The notes: a model not told the origin generated them from the letters alone. Counted from the stretch's first letter, positions 46,641 through 57,906 are shown. The stretch is DNA of 64,000 bases from Selaginella tamariscina (GCA_003024785.1 PUQB01000013.1:806001-870000); one strand, 5' to 3'. Translations and numbers: made by a program.

Positions 46641-48000
46641 TAACGGAATATATTATAATCCTAATGCATTCCTAAACCCCTAAATTGTAATTTTAAGAGA
46701 GAATGTAAGAGAGTGAATCTTTATAAGTATTTTTAAATTTGTTTATAATACTTACTTGTAAACAGCACTGAAGGCGCTGTGCTTTCTTATAAAGAATAGC
46801 ACCCAATTTAATCTCGCTCCTGAGATGATCACTATGAAGAAAAAAGAAGATCTAAAGAGTGAAAAATACAGAAATGAAGAAACCCTTGCCGGAGAAAGAA
46901 TCAGATCTGAATTTGAGTGGGAAATTAAATGCATTTTCAAATTTACATGTCAGACCGACAATACATATGTCAGAAATTCAAATTTTTTAAAAAGAACAGA
47001 AAATAAAATTTAAGATGAGTTGACACAAATTCCGACACTTTTGACATATATACTCTCCAGTTCCAATGAGTATTTTAAAATTGCATTTAATGTTAAGTGA
47101 TTCAAGGCTGTTTAATATTACGAAATTTTAGACTATATTCTACATTCTTAGTATTCAAGTATATTTATATTATATATATATATAATATATACTTATACAA
47201 TAAATAAATTGATATATTATTATGTATCATTTAAAATATATTCATAGTCTGTTTATTATTATTATTTTCTTAATTACTCGAGTATTTAGTTTTCATTTCC
47301 TAGTATCAATGGGATATTCTTTATATTTTATTAATATTTGAAGAATATTCTAATATTAAACCTGATTATCATAATTAAATTAGTCTTGTTCTTAATTATT
47401 GCAGTAATTATTCTACATTTGTATATATTAATGGGATTTTCTCAATTAATTTGTTATTATTTCAAGAATATTCATGTGTTAAACCTTATTATCAATATTA
47501 AATTAATATATATTATTAAAACTAATATGATATATATAGATAAAATGATGTTTATATATGTTAATTTAAATATGTTCATATGTATATTAATATCATTTCC
47601 TTAATTACTTGAGTAATTAATCTTCTTTATATTAATGGGATATTCTTTATTATTTTCTTATTATTCCAAGAATATTCCAATATTAAACATGATTATGATA
47701 ATTAATTTAGTTAATTATTTGAGTACTTAATTTACATTTGTATATATTAATGGGATTTTCTCAATTAATTTCTTATTATTTCAAGAATATTTCAATGTTA
47801 AACCTTTTTATCAATATTAAATTAATATATATTATTAAAACTATATATGGCTATATATTAGATAAAATCATATATTATTATGTATAATTTAAAATATGTT
47901 CATAGTGTTTATTAATATTATTTTCTTAATTATTCGATGTTTGTTTTGCACACATATATAAACACAATCATAAATTTACACACGCATTACAAGAACTTAC
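46641..48000. other. AT-rich DNA with imperfect tandem segments
   Basis: TTTCAAGAATATTCATGTGTT with the following ATTAAATTAATATATATT recurs about 320 bases later (about 47460 and 47780). TGGGATATTCTTTAT phrases occur near 47310 and 47640. No gene is recognised on either strand. Confidence 0.6.
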
Positions 48001-48167
48001 AAAAACACATATGCACACACATGCACAACCCTAAACCAAACTGAAGAAATATGTTGCTTCTTTATTGAAAACATCATGTTCAACGCATGTATGATATATG
48101 TACTCAATCTGTGTGTATGTAACACATTGAATTTACATGTGTAATATTTATATTAAGCTTGTTGGGA

Positions 48168-48732
48168 GCAAACCCTAAACCCTAAACCCTGTGTATACAT
48201 GTGTGTACAAAAATAATTTTTCAACACTCTCTCTTCACACCATGCATGATCCATCCTAAACCCTAAACCCTAAACCCTAATATGTAACACAATGAATTTA
48301 CTCATGTAATATGTATGTATGTCTGTGTGTATACACGTGTGTATGTATATGTGTACTCTGTATGTATATATGTGTACTTTCTGTCTTTCTCTCATACATA
48401 CACCATGCATGATCCATGTTAATATGTACTGTCTCTCTCTTAAACATACACACCATGCATGATCTATAATATGTACTCGGTCTCTCAATATTATGTACTA
48501 ATATGTATGTCTGTGTGTATAATACACACCATGCATGATCCATAATATGTACTGTCTCTCTTCTCTCATATACTATGTATGTATATCTGTGTATAATATG
48601 TGTAAGTATATATGTGTACTAATATATGCAATGTGTACAAAAATAATTTTTCAACACTCTCTCTTCATACATACACACCATGCATGATCCATCCTAAATC
48701 CAAAACCCTAAACCCTAAACCCTAAACCCATG
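48168..48732. repeat. Three interstitial telomere-type (CCCTAAA)n blocks with shared spacers
   Basis: Short runs of AAACCCT occur at about 48170-48190, 48255-48280 and 48703-48730, three to four units each. The spacers repeat too: ACACCATGCATGATCCAT-like phrases occur at about 48237, 48395, 48447, 48525 and 48677. This is the plant-type telomere motif in an internal position. Confidence 0.88.
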
Positions 48733-49099
48733 TAATATGTATGTATGTCTGTGTGTATACACGTGTGTATGTATATATTATGTGTATTAATATATGCAAT
48801 GTGTATGTATGTATTGATACACATGAAACTTTAACACTCTCATGGACACACACATGTTAAATCCCTGCATGATTTATATTTTTTGTATGTGATACACCCA
48901 CGCACACGCACGCGCTAATAATATAATGAAAGAATATTCGTTTAGGGCGAATCTATATTTTATTCTTTTTAGGGTTTAAGTATATTCTCAGAAGGAATAT
49001 TCTATTAGGGTTAATATATATATTTAATTCCTTTAGGGTTTAGGTATATTCTTAGGGTTTCAAGAGGCGGCGGCTGTGAAATCGGCGGCGGCGGCTGTG

Positions 49100-49115
49100 C
49101 ACACAGGTGAGATCT

Positions 49116-49150
<35 letters not shown>

Positions 49151-49415
49151 ATATGTATAGGAGTGTGCGTATAATTTATTTATTAGTTTTATCTCTCGCA
49201 CACACACGCACACTCCTGTGTATGTATATGTGTGTGTGGGTGTGTGTTTGTTTATCTGTATGATTTTATTTGTTTCGCTCACACACGCATACACACGATA
49301 TACATATACACATATATATATATACCTATATACATATATACATACATATATTATGTGTACCAGTATCTATAAATTTTTTTTATTGATCTATCTCTCCCAC
49401 ACACACGCACACTGC

Positions 49416-49480
<65 letters not shown>

Positions 49481-50120
49481 TATATAATCAATGCATATTA
49501 ACAAATAGTATACAACACTAGTTTATATATATGCTTATATATTCATATGGGTTATATATATATACACATATATATGTGTGTGTTTATCTGTATAATTTTA
49601 TTTATTTATTAGTTTTATCTCTCGCACACACACGCACACTCCTGTGTATATATGTGTGTGTGTGTGTTTGTTTATCTGTATGATTTTATTTGTTTCGCTC
49701 ACACACGCATACACACAATATACATATACACATATATATATACCTATATACATATATACATACATATATTATGTGTACCAGTATCTATAATTTTTTTTTA
49801 TTGATCTATCTCTCCCACACACACGCACACTGCTTTACATACACATATATATATATATATAAATCAATGCATATTAACAAATAGTATACAACACTAGTTT
49901 ATATATATGCTTATATATTCACAGACTCTCTATATCTATATACACACATATATATGTGTGTGTTTATCTGTATAATTTTATTTATTTATCTATCTCTTGC
50001 ACACACACGTACACTCCTATACATACATACATACATATATATATATATATATTATACACACATATATATATGTGTGTTTTTATCTGTATAATTTTTTTAT
50101 TTATTAATTTTATCTCTCGC
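49100..50120. repeat. Triplicated microsatellite-rich block
   Basis: The sequence at about 49160-49550 recurs at about 49575-49925 and in part at about 49955-50120. Shared phrases include TTAGTTTTATCTCTCGCACA, TATGTGTACCAGTATCTATA and ATTAACAAATAGTATACAAC. The first copy contains a 55-base (CA)n run at about 49419-49474. No genes are seen. Confidence 0.85.
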
Positions 50121-50138
50121 ACACACGCTAAGCCCTCG

Positions 50139-51705
50139 AGCGGCGGGATTAATCCCGCCGCTATAGGTTTATGGCCTCGGCGGCGGGATTAATCCCGCCG
50201 CTATATGGTTGGGGCCATGGCGGCGGGATTAATCCCGCCGCCCATGGCCTGCGTGAGGGGCCTCGGCGGCGGGATTAATCCCGCTGCTCATCCATGCCCT
50301 GCGCGGAATGCGGCGGGATTTATCTCGCCGGCAATGGCCTGTGTGAAGGCCCTAATGGACGGGATTAATCCCGGCGGATTCCGCGCAGGGCATTTATAGG
50401 GGATGGGCGGCGGGATTAATCCTGCCGCTCATGAGGCTAACCGAAGAGCCTGCATGACATGTCCTGCGCGTAAGGCGGCGGGATTAATCCCGCCGACCAG
50501 AAAATTCACGCAGGACATGAACGGCGGGATTAATCCCGCCCCACGCTCATGCCCTTCGCGGAGGGCGGCGGGATTAATCCCGCCGCTCAGGCACTTCCGC
50601 AGGATATAAGCGGCGGGATTAATCCCGCCCCCACCCATCCCTGTTCAAAATGCCGCAGCCAATATATATGTGTAAGCACATGATTACAAGAGGGGCGGGA
50701 TTAGTCTCTCCGAACCTTCATTGCCCGGTGGCGGGATTAATCCCGCCACCCTTCTTTTTTTCCTCCATTGGTATGTTGAATCAATCCCGACTAACTCTGT
50801 CTGAGACGGAGAAGGTTTACAAAATACCAATGGAGGGAACTGAGAAGGGTGGTGGGATTAATTTCACCATCCCTTACATGGTGGGCGGGATTAATCCCGC
50901 CGCGTACGCATGCCCTGCGCGGAATCGGGCGGGATTTATCCTGCCGCCATTGGCCTGCCTGAAGGGCCTAGGCACGGGATTAATCCCGCAAGATTTCGCA
51001 CAGGGCATTGGCGTTCGGCGGGATTAATCCCGCCGACTAAGGCCCGAGTGAAGGGCCTGGGAGGCGGGATTAATCCCGCCGGACGCCAATTCCCTGCGCA
51101 AATCGGGCGGGATTTATCCCGCGCCATTGGCCTATCTGAAGTGCCTAGGCGGCGGATTAATCCCGCCCGATTTCGCGCAGGGAATTGGCGTCCGGCGGGA
51201 TTAATCCCGCCGCATAGGGACTGAGTGCCTGGCGGCGGATTAATCCCGCCCGATTTCGCGCAGGGAATTGGCGTCCGGCGGATTAATCCCACCGCATAGG
51301 GACCGGTGAAGGCCCTGGGCGGCGATTAATCCCGCCGAGTCTTCAATGCCTGTTGGAGGAATGAATCCCGCCACCCTTCGCTTTTTTCTCCATTGGTGAG
51401 TCGGACCAATCCTAAACGTTTCTGTCTGAGACGTAGAAGGTTTTCAACATACCAATGGAGAGAATTGGGAAGGGTGGGGAAATTCATTTAACCATCCCTT
51501 ACATGGTGGGCGAAATTAATCCCGCCCCCTTTCTGGAGTCACTGAAGGGGTGTGAGAAATAAATCCTGCCCAGTTCTCTTTAAGACCGAGAAGGGTGGCA
51601 AGATTAATTCCGCATTCCCGTTCAAGGCCTCCAGAAAGGTGGCGAGATTAATCCCGCCCACTCTTTCAGGAGGCATTGAAGGGGTGGCGAGATTAATCCC
51701 GCCGC
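50139..51705. repeat. Main array of GGCGGGATTAATCCCGCC palindromes (array B)
   Basis: About 35-40 copies are present. The first three are exact 20-base palindromes, CGGCGGGATTAATCCCGCCG, at 50141, 50181 and 50221, exactly 40 bases apart. Later spacing is about 40-50 bases. Spacers are not random: phrases such as TGCCCTGCGCGGA on one side face TTCCGCGCAGGGCA on the other, which makes longer nested palindromes. GATTAATC is constant, while the flanking GC arm varies in length. Copies decay toward 51300-51705. Confidence 0.93.
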
Positions 51706-51817
51706 ACCTTCCATGTGAATATATATGTGTATTAGTATATATAAGTTGCATATCTCATTTTATTTACTTTTATCATCTTATCATAATATTTCGAGTAAAA
51801 GCTAGGAATCTATGTAA

Positions 51818-51904
51818 AACTGTCCAGAGCTCACATTTGTGGTGGTTCTAAAACGAAATGTTATCTTTCTTTTGCATTAGCACAAATGTGAGCTTCGGAC
51901 AGTT
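51818..51904. repeat. Conserved inverted repeat between array and gene (element B)
   Basis: AACTGTCCAGAGCTCACATT with TGTG pairs with CACAAATGTGAGCTTCGGAC with AGTT: 22 of 24 positions are complementary around a loop of about 39 bases. The same hairpin is kept in element A (3366-3452) although most of that element is decayed. It could be a small-RNA hairpin or the remains of a miniature element. Confidence 0.85.
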
Positions 51905-52006
51905 AATTACGTCTACTTCTCTCTGTGTATTATTTTGTATATTCGGGTTTATACAAGTGTGTGTGCGTTTTTATATGATTTGTATTCATAGTGTATTATT
52001 TTGCAG

Positions 52007-55000
52007 AAGGACGATTTGATCAAACAAGGAGATCGAGTCATTAGTATGGAGTCGTCGTTAAATTCTGGGTAAGAATTAAAATAAAATCTGTTATACTCGG
52101 ATACTTGAACTAATCATTTTTGTATTCAGATGTGGAATTGAGGTGACATTAAAGACAAGAGCAGGAGAAGAGATGGGCAGGGGGATTCTGGAATCAACTT
52201 GGCCATATTTTAAGATAAATGGGAAGCGCATTGGAGCAACCATGGCTGCTGTCAAATTAACCTCTGTCACATCTCATGGACAAGCAAAACAATGGAAAGT
52301 AGATTCGCTAGTCAAGCACCCGAAAGCAGGCTGCGAACCCAGATTGGACGATTCTCGACACATATGCCTTGTTCCATCCAATGTCACGTTCTTGGATCCA
52401 GAGGTCGTCAGTTACAACATTAATTTCGGGTGGTTTTGTCGACTTGTGGATAATGACGTTCACGTGTTCACTAAATGATGTTGACCTTGGAGTTCTTCTT
52501 CAACTCAACGAAAGCCCATCTATGGAGGGGATCCATCTGGATGTCTACTTCGAAAATCTTCAGACTCATCGAGTAGGTGTATTGTCAGGAGATATTGCTT
52601 CACAATATAGAAAATCAGCAAGTGAAGCAATCTTCCCTCTCACATTGAAGAAGAACACAGCGACATCATAATGGAGATTGAGAGGGTGGCTCGGTCTCAG
52701 GTTCTCTACAGATCACGTTCAATTTGCTTAGGGAGCTTTGGGAGCTGGAAGAGTGTACCGAGAACACTAGAACAGCTGCAGTCGGGGATCACACATGTTG
52801 ATTCGAATCGCAAAAGAAATCATTAATCGTTTTGTCTGCAACTTCAATTACAGGCCACTCAACCAGGAACGTGTAGCTGAGCTCATGGAGAAGATGAAGG
52901 ACGACAATTCTTATACGTTCCACATATGCTGTTTTGTGTCCATACTATGAAAGAAGGAAGGGCGCTGACAAAGTCTGATCACAACACCAGAACAACTCAT
53001 GAAGATTCAGACGGAGAATAGAAAATCTATCAAGTACTACATCATTAGTGGCCAGCACACAATAACGGCAAGCCCAAGACTTCTCGATGAACACAACAAA
53101 GGAACGATGGCAACAAAACTTTCCGAGCATACCCGTGAGAAGCTGACAAAAAGATCGGCGTTTTTAGCTAAGCCGAATCTCACAATCGAGCAGTACCATA
53201 AGTTATCGGCGGAATGGGACGCTGCCGACACAACCACTACAACAGCAAAATATGGGAGAAGTTTAAACACACGCGAGCCGTGTGGGAATCTCTTCAGCGA
53301 CCACAAAGAGCTACCGCAGGGAATACACAATCTGCGGAATACCGGGTAAGCAAATTGTTTGGGCGGATTTATCTCGCCGGTATATTAATCTGTCTTTTTC
53401 CTCAGAGAGTTGAAGAAATTGCAGCAGTTGATTTTGCCCAGGTGGGCGGGAAGGAAACATCCTTTCTGATGATGTTGATTTCTTGCCCCGAAGATAGGAT
53501 CTTTGCCAAATGGTTGGGGATTATGGAATCCTTTTCAAAAGGAACACTGAAGAAGAAGCAGACAAGTGAAGGGGAGCCCTCAGAAAAGTCTGCAAAGAAA
53601 CCCAGTAAGACGCCGAAGGCTAAGTCTGTTCAATCTACAAAGGATGTAGACAACGATTTCAAGCTCACATGGTTGAAGCCTTTAAATGGAACAACGATGG
53701 AGGAGATGGAAGTCTTGGCTGATTTGGTGATCGATGGCAAACTACAAATTAATAACAGCAGCCCAACCTCTCTTTTCATCTCAAGGCAATGGAGTTGAAG
53801 ACGGTCAGGCATTTCAAGGAGTGGTTGGGAATACACTGCCACAAACTGGGTTGGACCTCGACTTCAACATATGAAGAGGTCAGCAATATTTGCATGTGAC
53901 GAACGATGATATGCTTGTCGAATGGGTGAACCAATCGGAAGATCTAGGCGAACTATTGCACGCCAACGCCAAAAAGGAGAACATTGGGATGACGCCTTCT
54001 CTTATGGCAGTCCTTCAGCAGCGGGAAACCGAATTGAACCTTATAAAGGAGGATGCTACGAATCACGACAAGCCCTACAGATGTTTGTTGTTAGATTCGG
54101 AGACTTTATGGGGTAACATCACTGCTTGTAGGAAACCGTTTCAATTGTTCGTGATGGATCGGCGGGTGTCAAAAAATCTTTCGACAGATAGGGCACTAGA
54201 GGATCTGGTGGAGAAACTTAGCCGTGCAAGCATATACATAGAAGGTATTTATTATTGAATTCATGCTTGCGCTCTTCACTGATACCTACTTTTTCAGGTA
54301 TTTATTTCTTGATTCTTGCTCATGTCACCGATACTTTTGCCTTCGCCTTCGCCAAGAAGAATAGACATCGTTGGACAGGATTTTATATGAACGATGCTAA
54401 TCCCAAGTGCATTGATACGTTGTTCACTTGGTTGTTAGGAATGCGCCAAACAATTTCAAGCTTCCAAATGACTGGCCAGGCATCTGTTTGCACTCCAACG
54501 GCCCTGAACCTCCATCCGATACACCGATAGGTATGAGTGACGTATTCGGCAATGTACGTTATCCAAACATTACAAGTCAAGCGGCACGGAGCATCGTCAA
54601 CTTGATAGGGGTCCTCACAGTGATGCGTGGGTTTTTGACTACTGCACTAGGGGGTCCGTCTTGAAGGAGTGTTACCTTCGGCATACATGTGTGTTTGCCG
54701 TTGAAAGGATAAGACCATGGTTGAGGACCTGAACAAGTGGATAGATTGGGTCTCAACTGAGTACCCCAACGAATCCATAAAGGCGTATTTGAGAAAGTTC
54801 CCTCCAGATAAGTGCGATAGCTCTGAAGGTGAATCTGGTTCAATCTCGGAGTCTGAGAACGAACTTCAATCAGATATTAGACCGGAAGTTATCTCGAGGA
54901 GTACAGAACATTCGCACACTCCAGGACCCATGGAAACATCAATAGAAGATGCAGAAGATCTTGAACCATCTCACAAGCGGCTTAGACCTTCTTCGCCTCA

Positions 55001-55040
55001 CTCAGAAGGTAATAGCGAAGAAGAATTGATAATGAATTGA
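52007..55040 (+). CDS. ParB-like domain plus DNA amino-methyltransferase-like protein of element B
   Basis: A first visible exon after an acceptor at 52006 (KDDLIKQGDRVISM) joins at about 52067/52131 to a long exon. ParB-like features are RPLNQERVAELMEKMKDDN (about 52855-52910) and IKYYIISGQHTITASPRLLD (about 53030-53090), the position where ParB has its GxxR-type motif. An intron with GTAAGC and CTCAG borders lies at about 53346-53406. A lysine-rich linker (KKKQTSEGEPSEKSAKKP) and LTWLKPLNG, LADLVIDGKLQINN, FKEWLGIHCHKLGW and RCLLLDSETLWGNI follow. A methyltransferase motif I-like SDAWVFDYCTRGSVLKECYL (about 54618-54677) is followed by VFAVE and an acidic tail ending at 55040. Frame breaks occur near 52470, 52680, 52950, 53220, 53785 and 54705. 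The last is one A fewer than in element A. The nearest relative in the window is the MULE-borne gene at 22874, with the same domain order but little residue identity. Function is inferred from fold motifs only. Confidence 0.65.
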
Positions 55041-55362
55041 TAGAGTGATGAATAGTTGTAAATGAGTGTAACATAAGGCATTTTTGTATATTTCTTTTAT
55101 ATTTGTACAGAAAATAAATTCTCAAGGATTAATGAAGCTTTTAGTTCATACGTCTCCGGTACCGAACCGGGCCGGGAGGGTGTCCCAGTGTTATTGATGG
55201 ACAGACAAGGAAGAAGACCTTTACTGATTATAAGCTTCTCTGGCATGGTTGATTGAGACTACAATAATTTTAATCATAATAAAACAATTAACAACATATA
55301 TTAAATTATTAAACTAAGGTAAGAGAGGGGTTTGGTGACAATTTCTTGTGCCACATGTCAGA
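55041..55362. other. Spacer between the two genes of element B
   Basis: No coding signal. The first 110 bases match element A. 55150-55310 is unrelated to A and contains a GC-rich patch (CCGGTACCGAACCGGGCC, itself partly self-complementary) at about 55157. Confidence 0.5.
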
Positions 55363-56509
55363 ATGACAGAGTTCATGCAGGAAATAGATAATAATGCAGC
55401 TCAAAACATCGTTACCATGGGGGCCACTTCATCATCATTTTTATTGGCTTCAGTTCCGAAATCAATTTCTTCAGCGCATGCAATATCTGAATCTTGTAAG
55501 GATGATGTACAATTAAATGATGAAGGGATAGGCAACGAGATAGTGGCAACGGATAAATGTGAAAGGGAGCAAACAAGTGATTTGCAAAGTATTCAAGAGG
55601 CAACGCCATCTCATGTTACTCATGGCCATATTGTGTTGTTGGATGTCAATGGTGTTCTGCTTCATCGACAAAGGCCCCAGGATAGAAAAAAAGAATTCCT
55701 TGTCATGGTAAATTTCGATATGATATTATTTTTCGTCCAGGGTTGGATCGTCTCTTTCAAAAGCTTAAGGAGATGGGTGCGCTTGTGGGGATTTGGTCAT
55801 GCATGCAGATTCATAACTTAACACCGCTGTTGAATTTACTTAAGAAACATTGTAGTGTTGCAGAAGAGGTGATTCGTAAAGATTGGATTTTTGACCAGCG
55901 AATATGTTATAAACCTCTCGAATTTCACAATATAAGAAAGGAAAGCAAGCTGTACTTCTTCAAGAATGAAAGAATAATTGGGACTCATGGGGAGATCAGT
56001 CGCTTAAGGATAATGAAGAACGCACAGATGTTAGTAGTAGACGACTCTCCTTAGAAGGCTATGCTCAACCAAAACATTGCTTGTATTCATCCAATCACTT
56101 TCGATCCATATTCTGATACCGATATCATGGATGAGCTAGTAAACTACTTGGATACGTGCCTCAGAAAGAAGAATCTCGAAAATTTTTGTGAGCAGTATCC
56201 ACCGTATCATACATTTCCTGAAGCTTTTCTTTTTCGTGATATTGAATTTTATAAAATGAAGGATAGCAACCGGGCGCTTTATATATTATTCTTAAGGAAC
56301 GTCAGTTTTTAGATGAGCCTTTATGCAGACCTTCTCTTATCACATCTTATGTATTAACAAGGATGGCAACTCCCAATTGCATTCGTGAGAGTGTTAAGTG
56401 GTGGCAACAACATCAAGATATTGACCAAAATGATTTGATTAATCCGGAGAGTGATGATTTAGACAAAATAAAAAGATTTCTTTGTATGATAGAAAGAAAG
56501 TATTTATAA
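55363..56509 (+). CDS. FCP1/NIF-type HAD phosphatase-like protein of element B
   Basis: From ATG at 55363 the protein has a variable N-terminus (MTEFMQEIDNNAAQN), then the HAD nucleophile motif in IVLLDVNGVLLHRQRP (about 55630-55675). Motifs of the FCP1/NLI-interacting-factor family follow: FRPGLDRLFQKLKEMGALVG with IWS (about 55733-55795), KDWIFDQRICYKPLEF (about 55880-55925), QMLVVDDSP (about 56025-56054), NIACIHPITFDP and MDELVNYLDTCL. The tail is IRESVKWWQQHQDID, ending at 56509. FCP1-type enzymes dephosphorylate Ser/Thr in proteins such as RNA polymerase II. The second aspartate of the DxDx(T/V) motif is Asn here (DVNG), as in a plant FCP1-like subgroup, so catalysis is uncertain. Breaks: a shift near 55715, a stop at 56052-56054 and a missing base near 56280 where element A is in frame. 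Confidence 0.7.
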
Positions 56510-56800
56510 AAAATTAACATGTTGATAAGAAAATGATTTCATTTGTAATTATGTTTGATAGTATTTCTTCATTATTGTAAACTATTTTTAGAATAATATG
56601 AATATTCTAAGATATTTTAGGAATATTCCTTACTAAGTAAGGTTATTGAAGGATTAATTAATTAATTAATTAATATTTAAGGCTTAATTACATATTAATT
56701 AAATGATTAATTAATAATTAAAACTTAAGTATTAATAGTAATTTATTTTATATTCCCATTTTTACGTATCATGCCCACTTTAGTTACAACGTGCATCAAT
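56510..56800. other. AT-rich tail of element B
   Basis: It is non-coding and matches 12290-12620 of element A, including GAATATTCTAAGATATTTT and the TTAATTAATTAATTAATATT run. It ends near TTAGTTACAACGTGCAT. Confidence 0.6.
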
Positions 56801-57236
56801 ACACGATATAGGATACAGGATATAAGATACATGATATGCCTATAAGATAAAGGACACTATTTTTAGTTCATGACTAGATTAGCCCTTGGAGTATTTTTTA
56901 GCTCATGCTTAGATTAGCTCTTGGAGTTATGAGTATAAAAGCTCTGACCTAATTATTGTATAATCAGTTACTATCAACACTAGTCATTTTACGATCATTT
57001 TTGTCTTGTTCTTGTCTTTCTCTTTGCCTCATGTTCTCATTTTGTTCCTAGTTTTTGTCTTGCTCTTGTCTTATTCCTAGCTCTTGTCCTGCTCCTGAGT
57101 CAAGCTTCCTTGTTCTTGAATTGTGGCTTGACAGTTTTATAGGAACTGTTTTCTTAACTCCCCGATTTTCAGTTACTTTTTTTTTCTCCTTAGTTTTTCC
57201 CCCTTGTTTTCCCCCTTCTTTCTTTCACGGATCATG
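56801..57236 (+). mobile_element. Truncated LTR plus leader of the chromovirus family
   Basis: It starts inside an LTR (GATATAGGATACAGGATATA). It includes the TATA-like TATAAAAGC at about 56935, the pyrimidine-rich part, the LTR end GTGGCTTGACAG (about 57123-57134), and the untranslated leader up to ATCATG at 57231-57236, which is the gag start context in the 5998 copy. It is cut there and joins the repeat that carries the next insertion. Internal coding regions are absent. Confidence 0.8.
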
Positions 57237-57320
57237 TGTGTGTGTAATTTTGTGAGTAATCGGCTGGTTAAGCAAATTGTTTGAACTTCGTTGAGGCTAT
57301 GCATTGTTTATTCTCACAAC

Positions 57321-57906
57321 TGTCACGACCCAATATAGGATATAGGATACAGGTTACAGGATATTCATACAAGATATGCCACATGATATGCCTAGAGGAT
57401 AAAGGACATGTGGACTCATCTTAGCCTCTGCATGTATGCAGCCACTTTTAGATACATGCAACCACTTTTAGCACTCATGCCTAGATTAGCTCTTGGAGTT
57501 GTGAGCATAAAAGCTCCGACCTAATTGTTGTACAATTAGTTACTATCAACACCAGTCATTCTACGATCATTCTTGTTCTTGTCTTGTTTGTATTTTGCTC
57601 TTTGCCTCCTCCTTTTGTCTTGCCTCTAGTTCCTATCCTGCTCTTGTCTTGTTCTCGGATCTTGTCCTGCCCTCGGATCCTGTCATGTTCCTGTCTTGCT
57701 CCTAGATCCTGTTCTGCGCCTTCCTGTCTTGCTCATGTCTTGCTCTCGGATCCTATCCTATTCTCGTCTTGCTCCTGGATCCTGTCTTGCGCCTGGTCTT
57801 GCTCCTGAGTTCCTAGTTCCTGTCCTGCTCCTGTCCTGCTCCTGAGTTAAGCCTTCTTGTTCTTGGAATCCTGCTCTCTTCATGGTTCCTAGATCGTGGC
57901 TTGACA
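57321..57906 (+). repeat. 5' LTR of full-length chromovirus
   Basis: It runs TGTCACGACC to GGCTTGACA and carries ATAAAAGC at about 57507. It is shorter than the LTRs of the copy at 5 kb because it has fewer GGATATGCC and CCTGCTATCC units. Confidence 0.9.

Larger units (their letters stand above)
50139..56796 (+). mobile_element. Element B: palindrome array plus ParB-methyltransferase and FCP1-like phosphatase genes
   Basis: It has the same order as element A but is better preserved: palindrome array (50139-51705), hairpin (51818-51904), ParB-like/methyltransferase gene (52007-55040), FCP1-like gene (55363-56509), and AT-rich tail ending in the segment shared with A (to about 56796). Two loci sharing this whole order and then diverging on both sides is the evidence that it is mobile. 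No transposase, LTR or clear terminal inverted repeat was found, so the mechanism is unknown. It may depend on another element for movement. Confidence 0.65.

Noticed and set aside
48054..48800. A true chromosome end
   Set aside because: The telomere motifs are short, interrupted and flanked on both sides by kilobases of ordinary DNA.
50139..51300. Long open frames on both strands with repeating GGINPAA / AGLIPP peptides
   Set aside because: They arise because the palindrome unit translates openly in several frames on both strands. There is no start context, codon bias or similarity, and the same pattern appears in every array.
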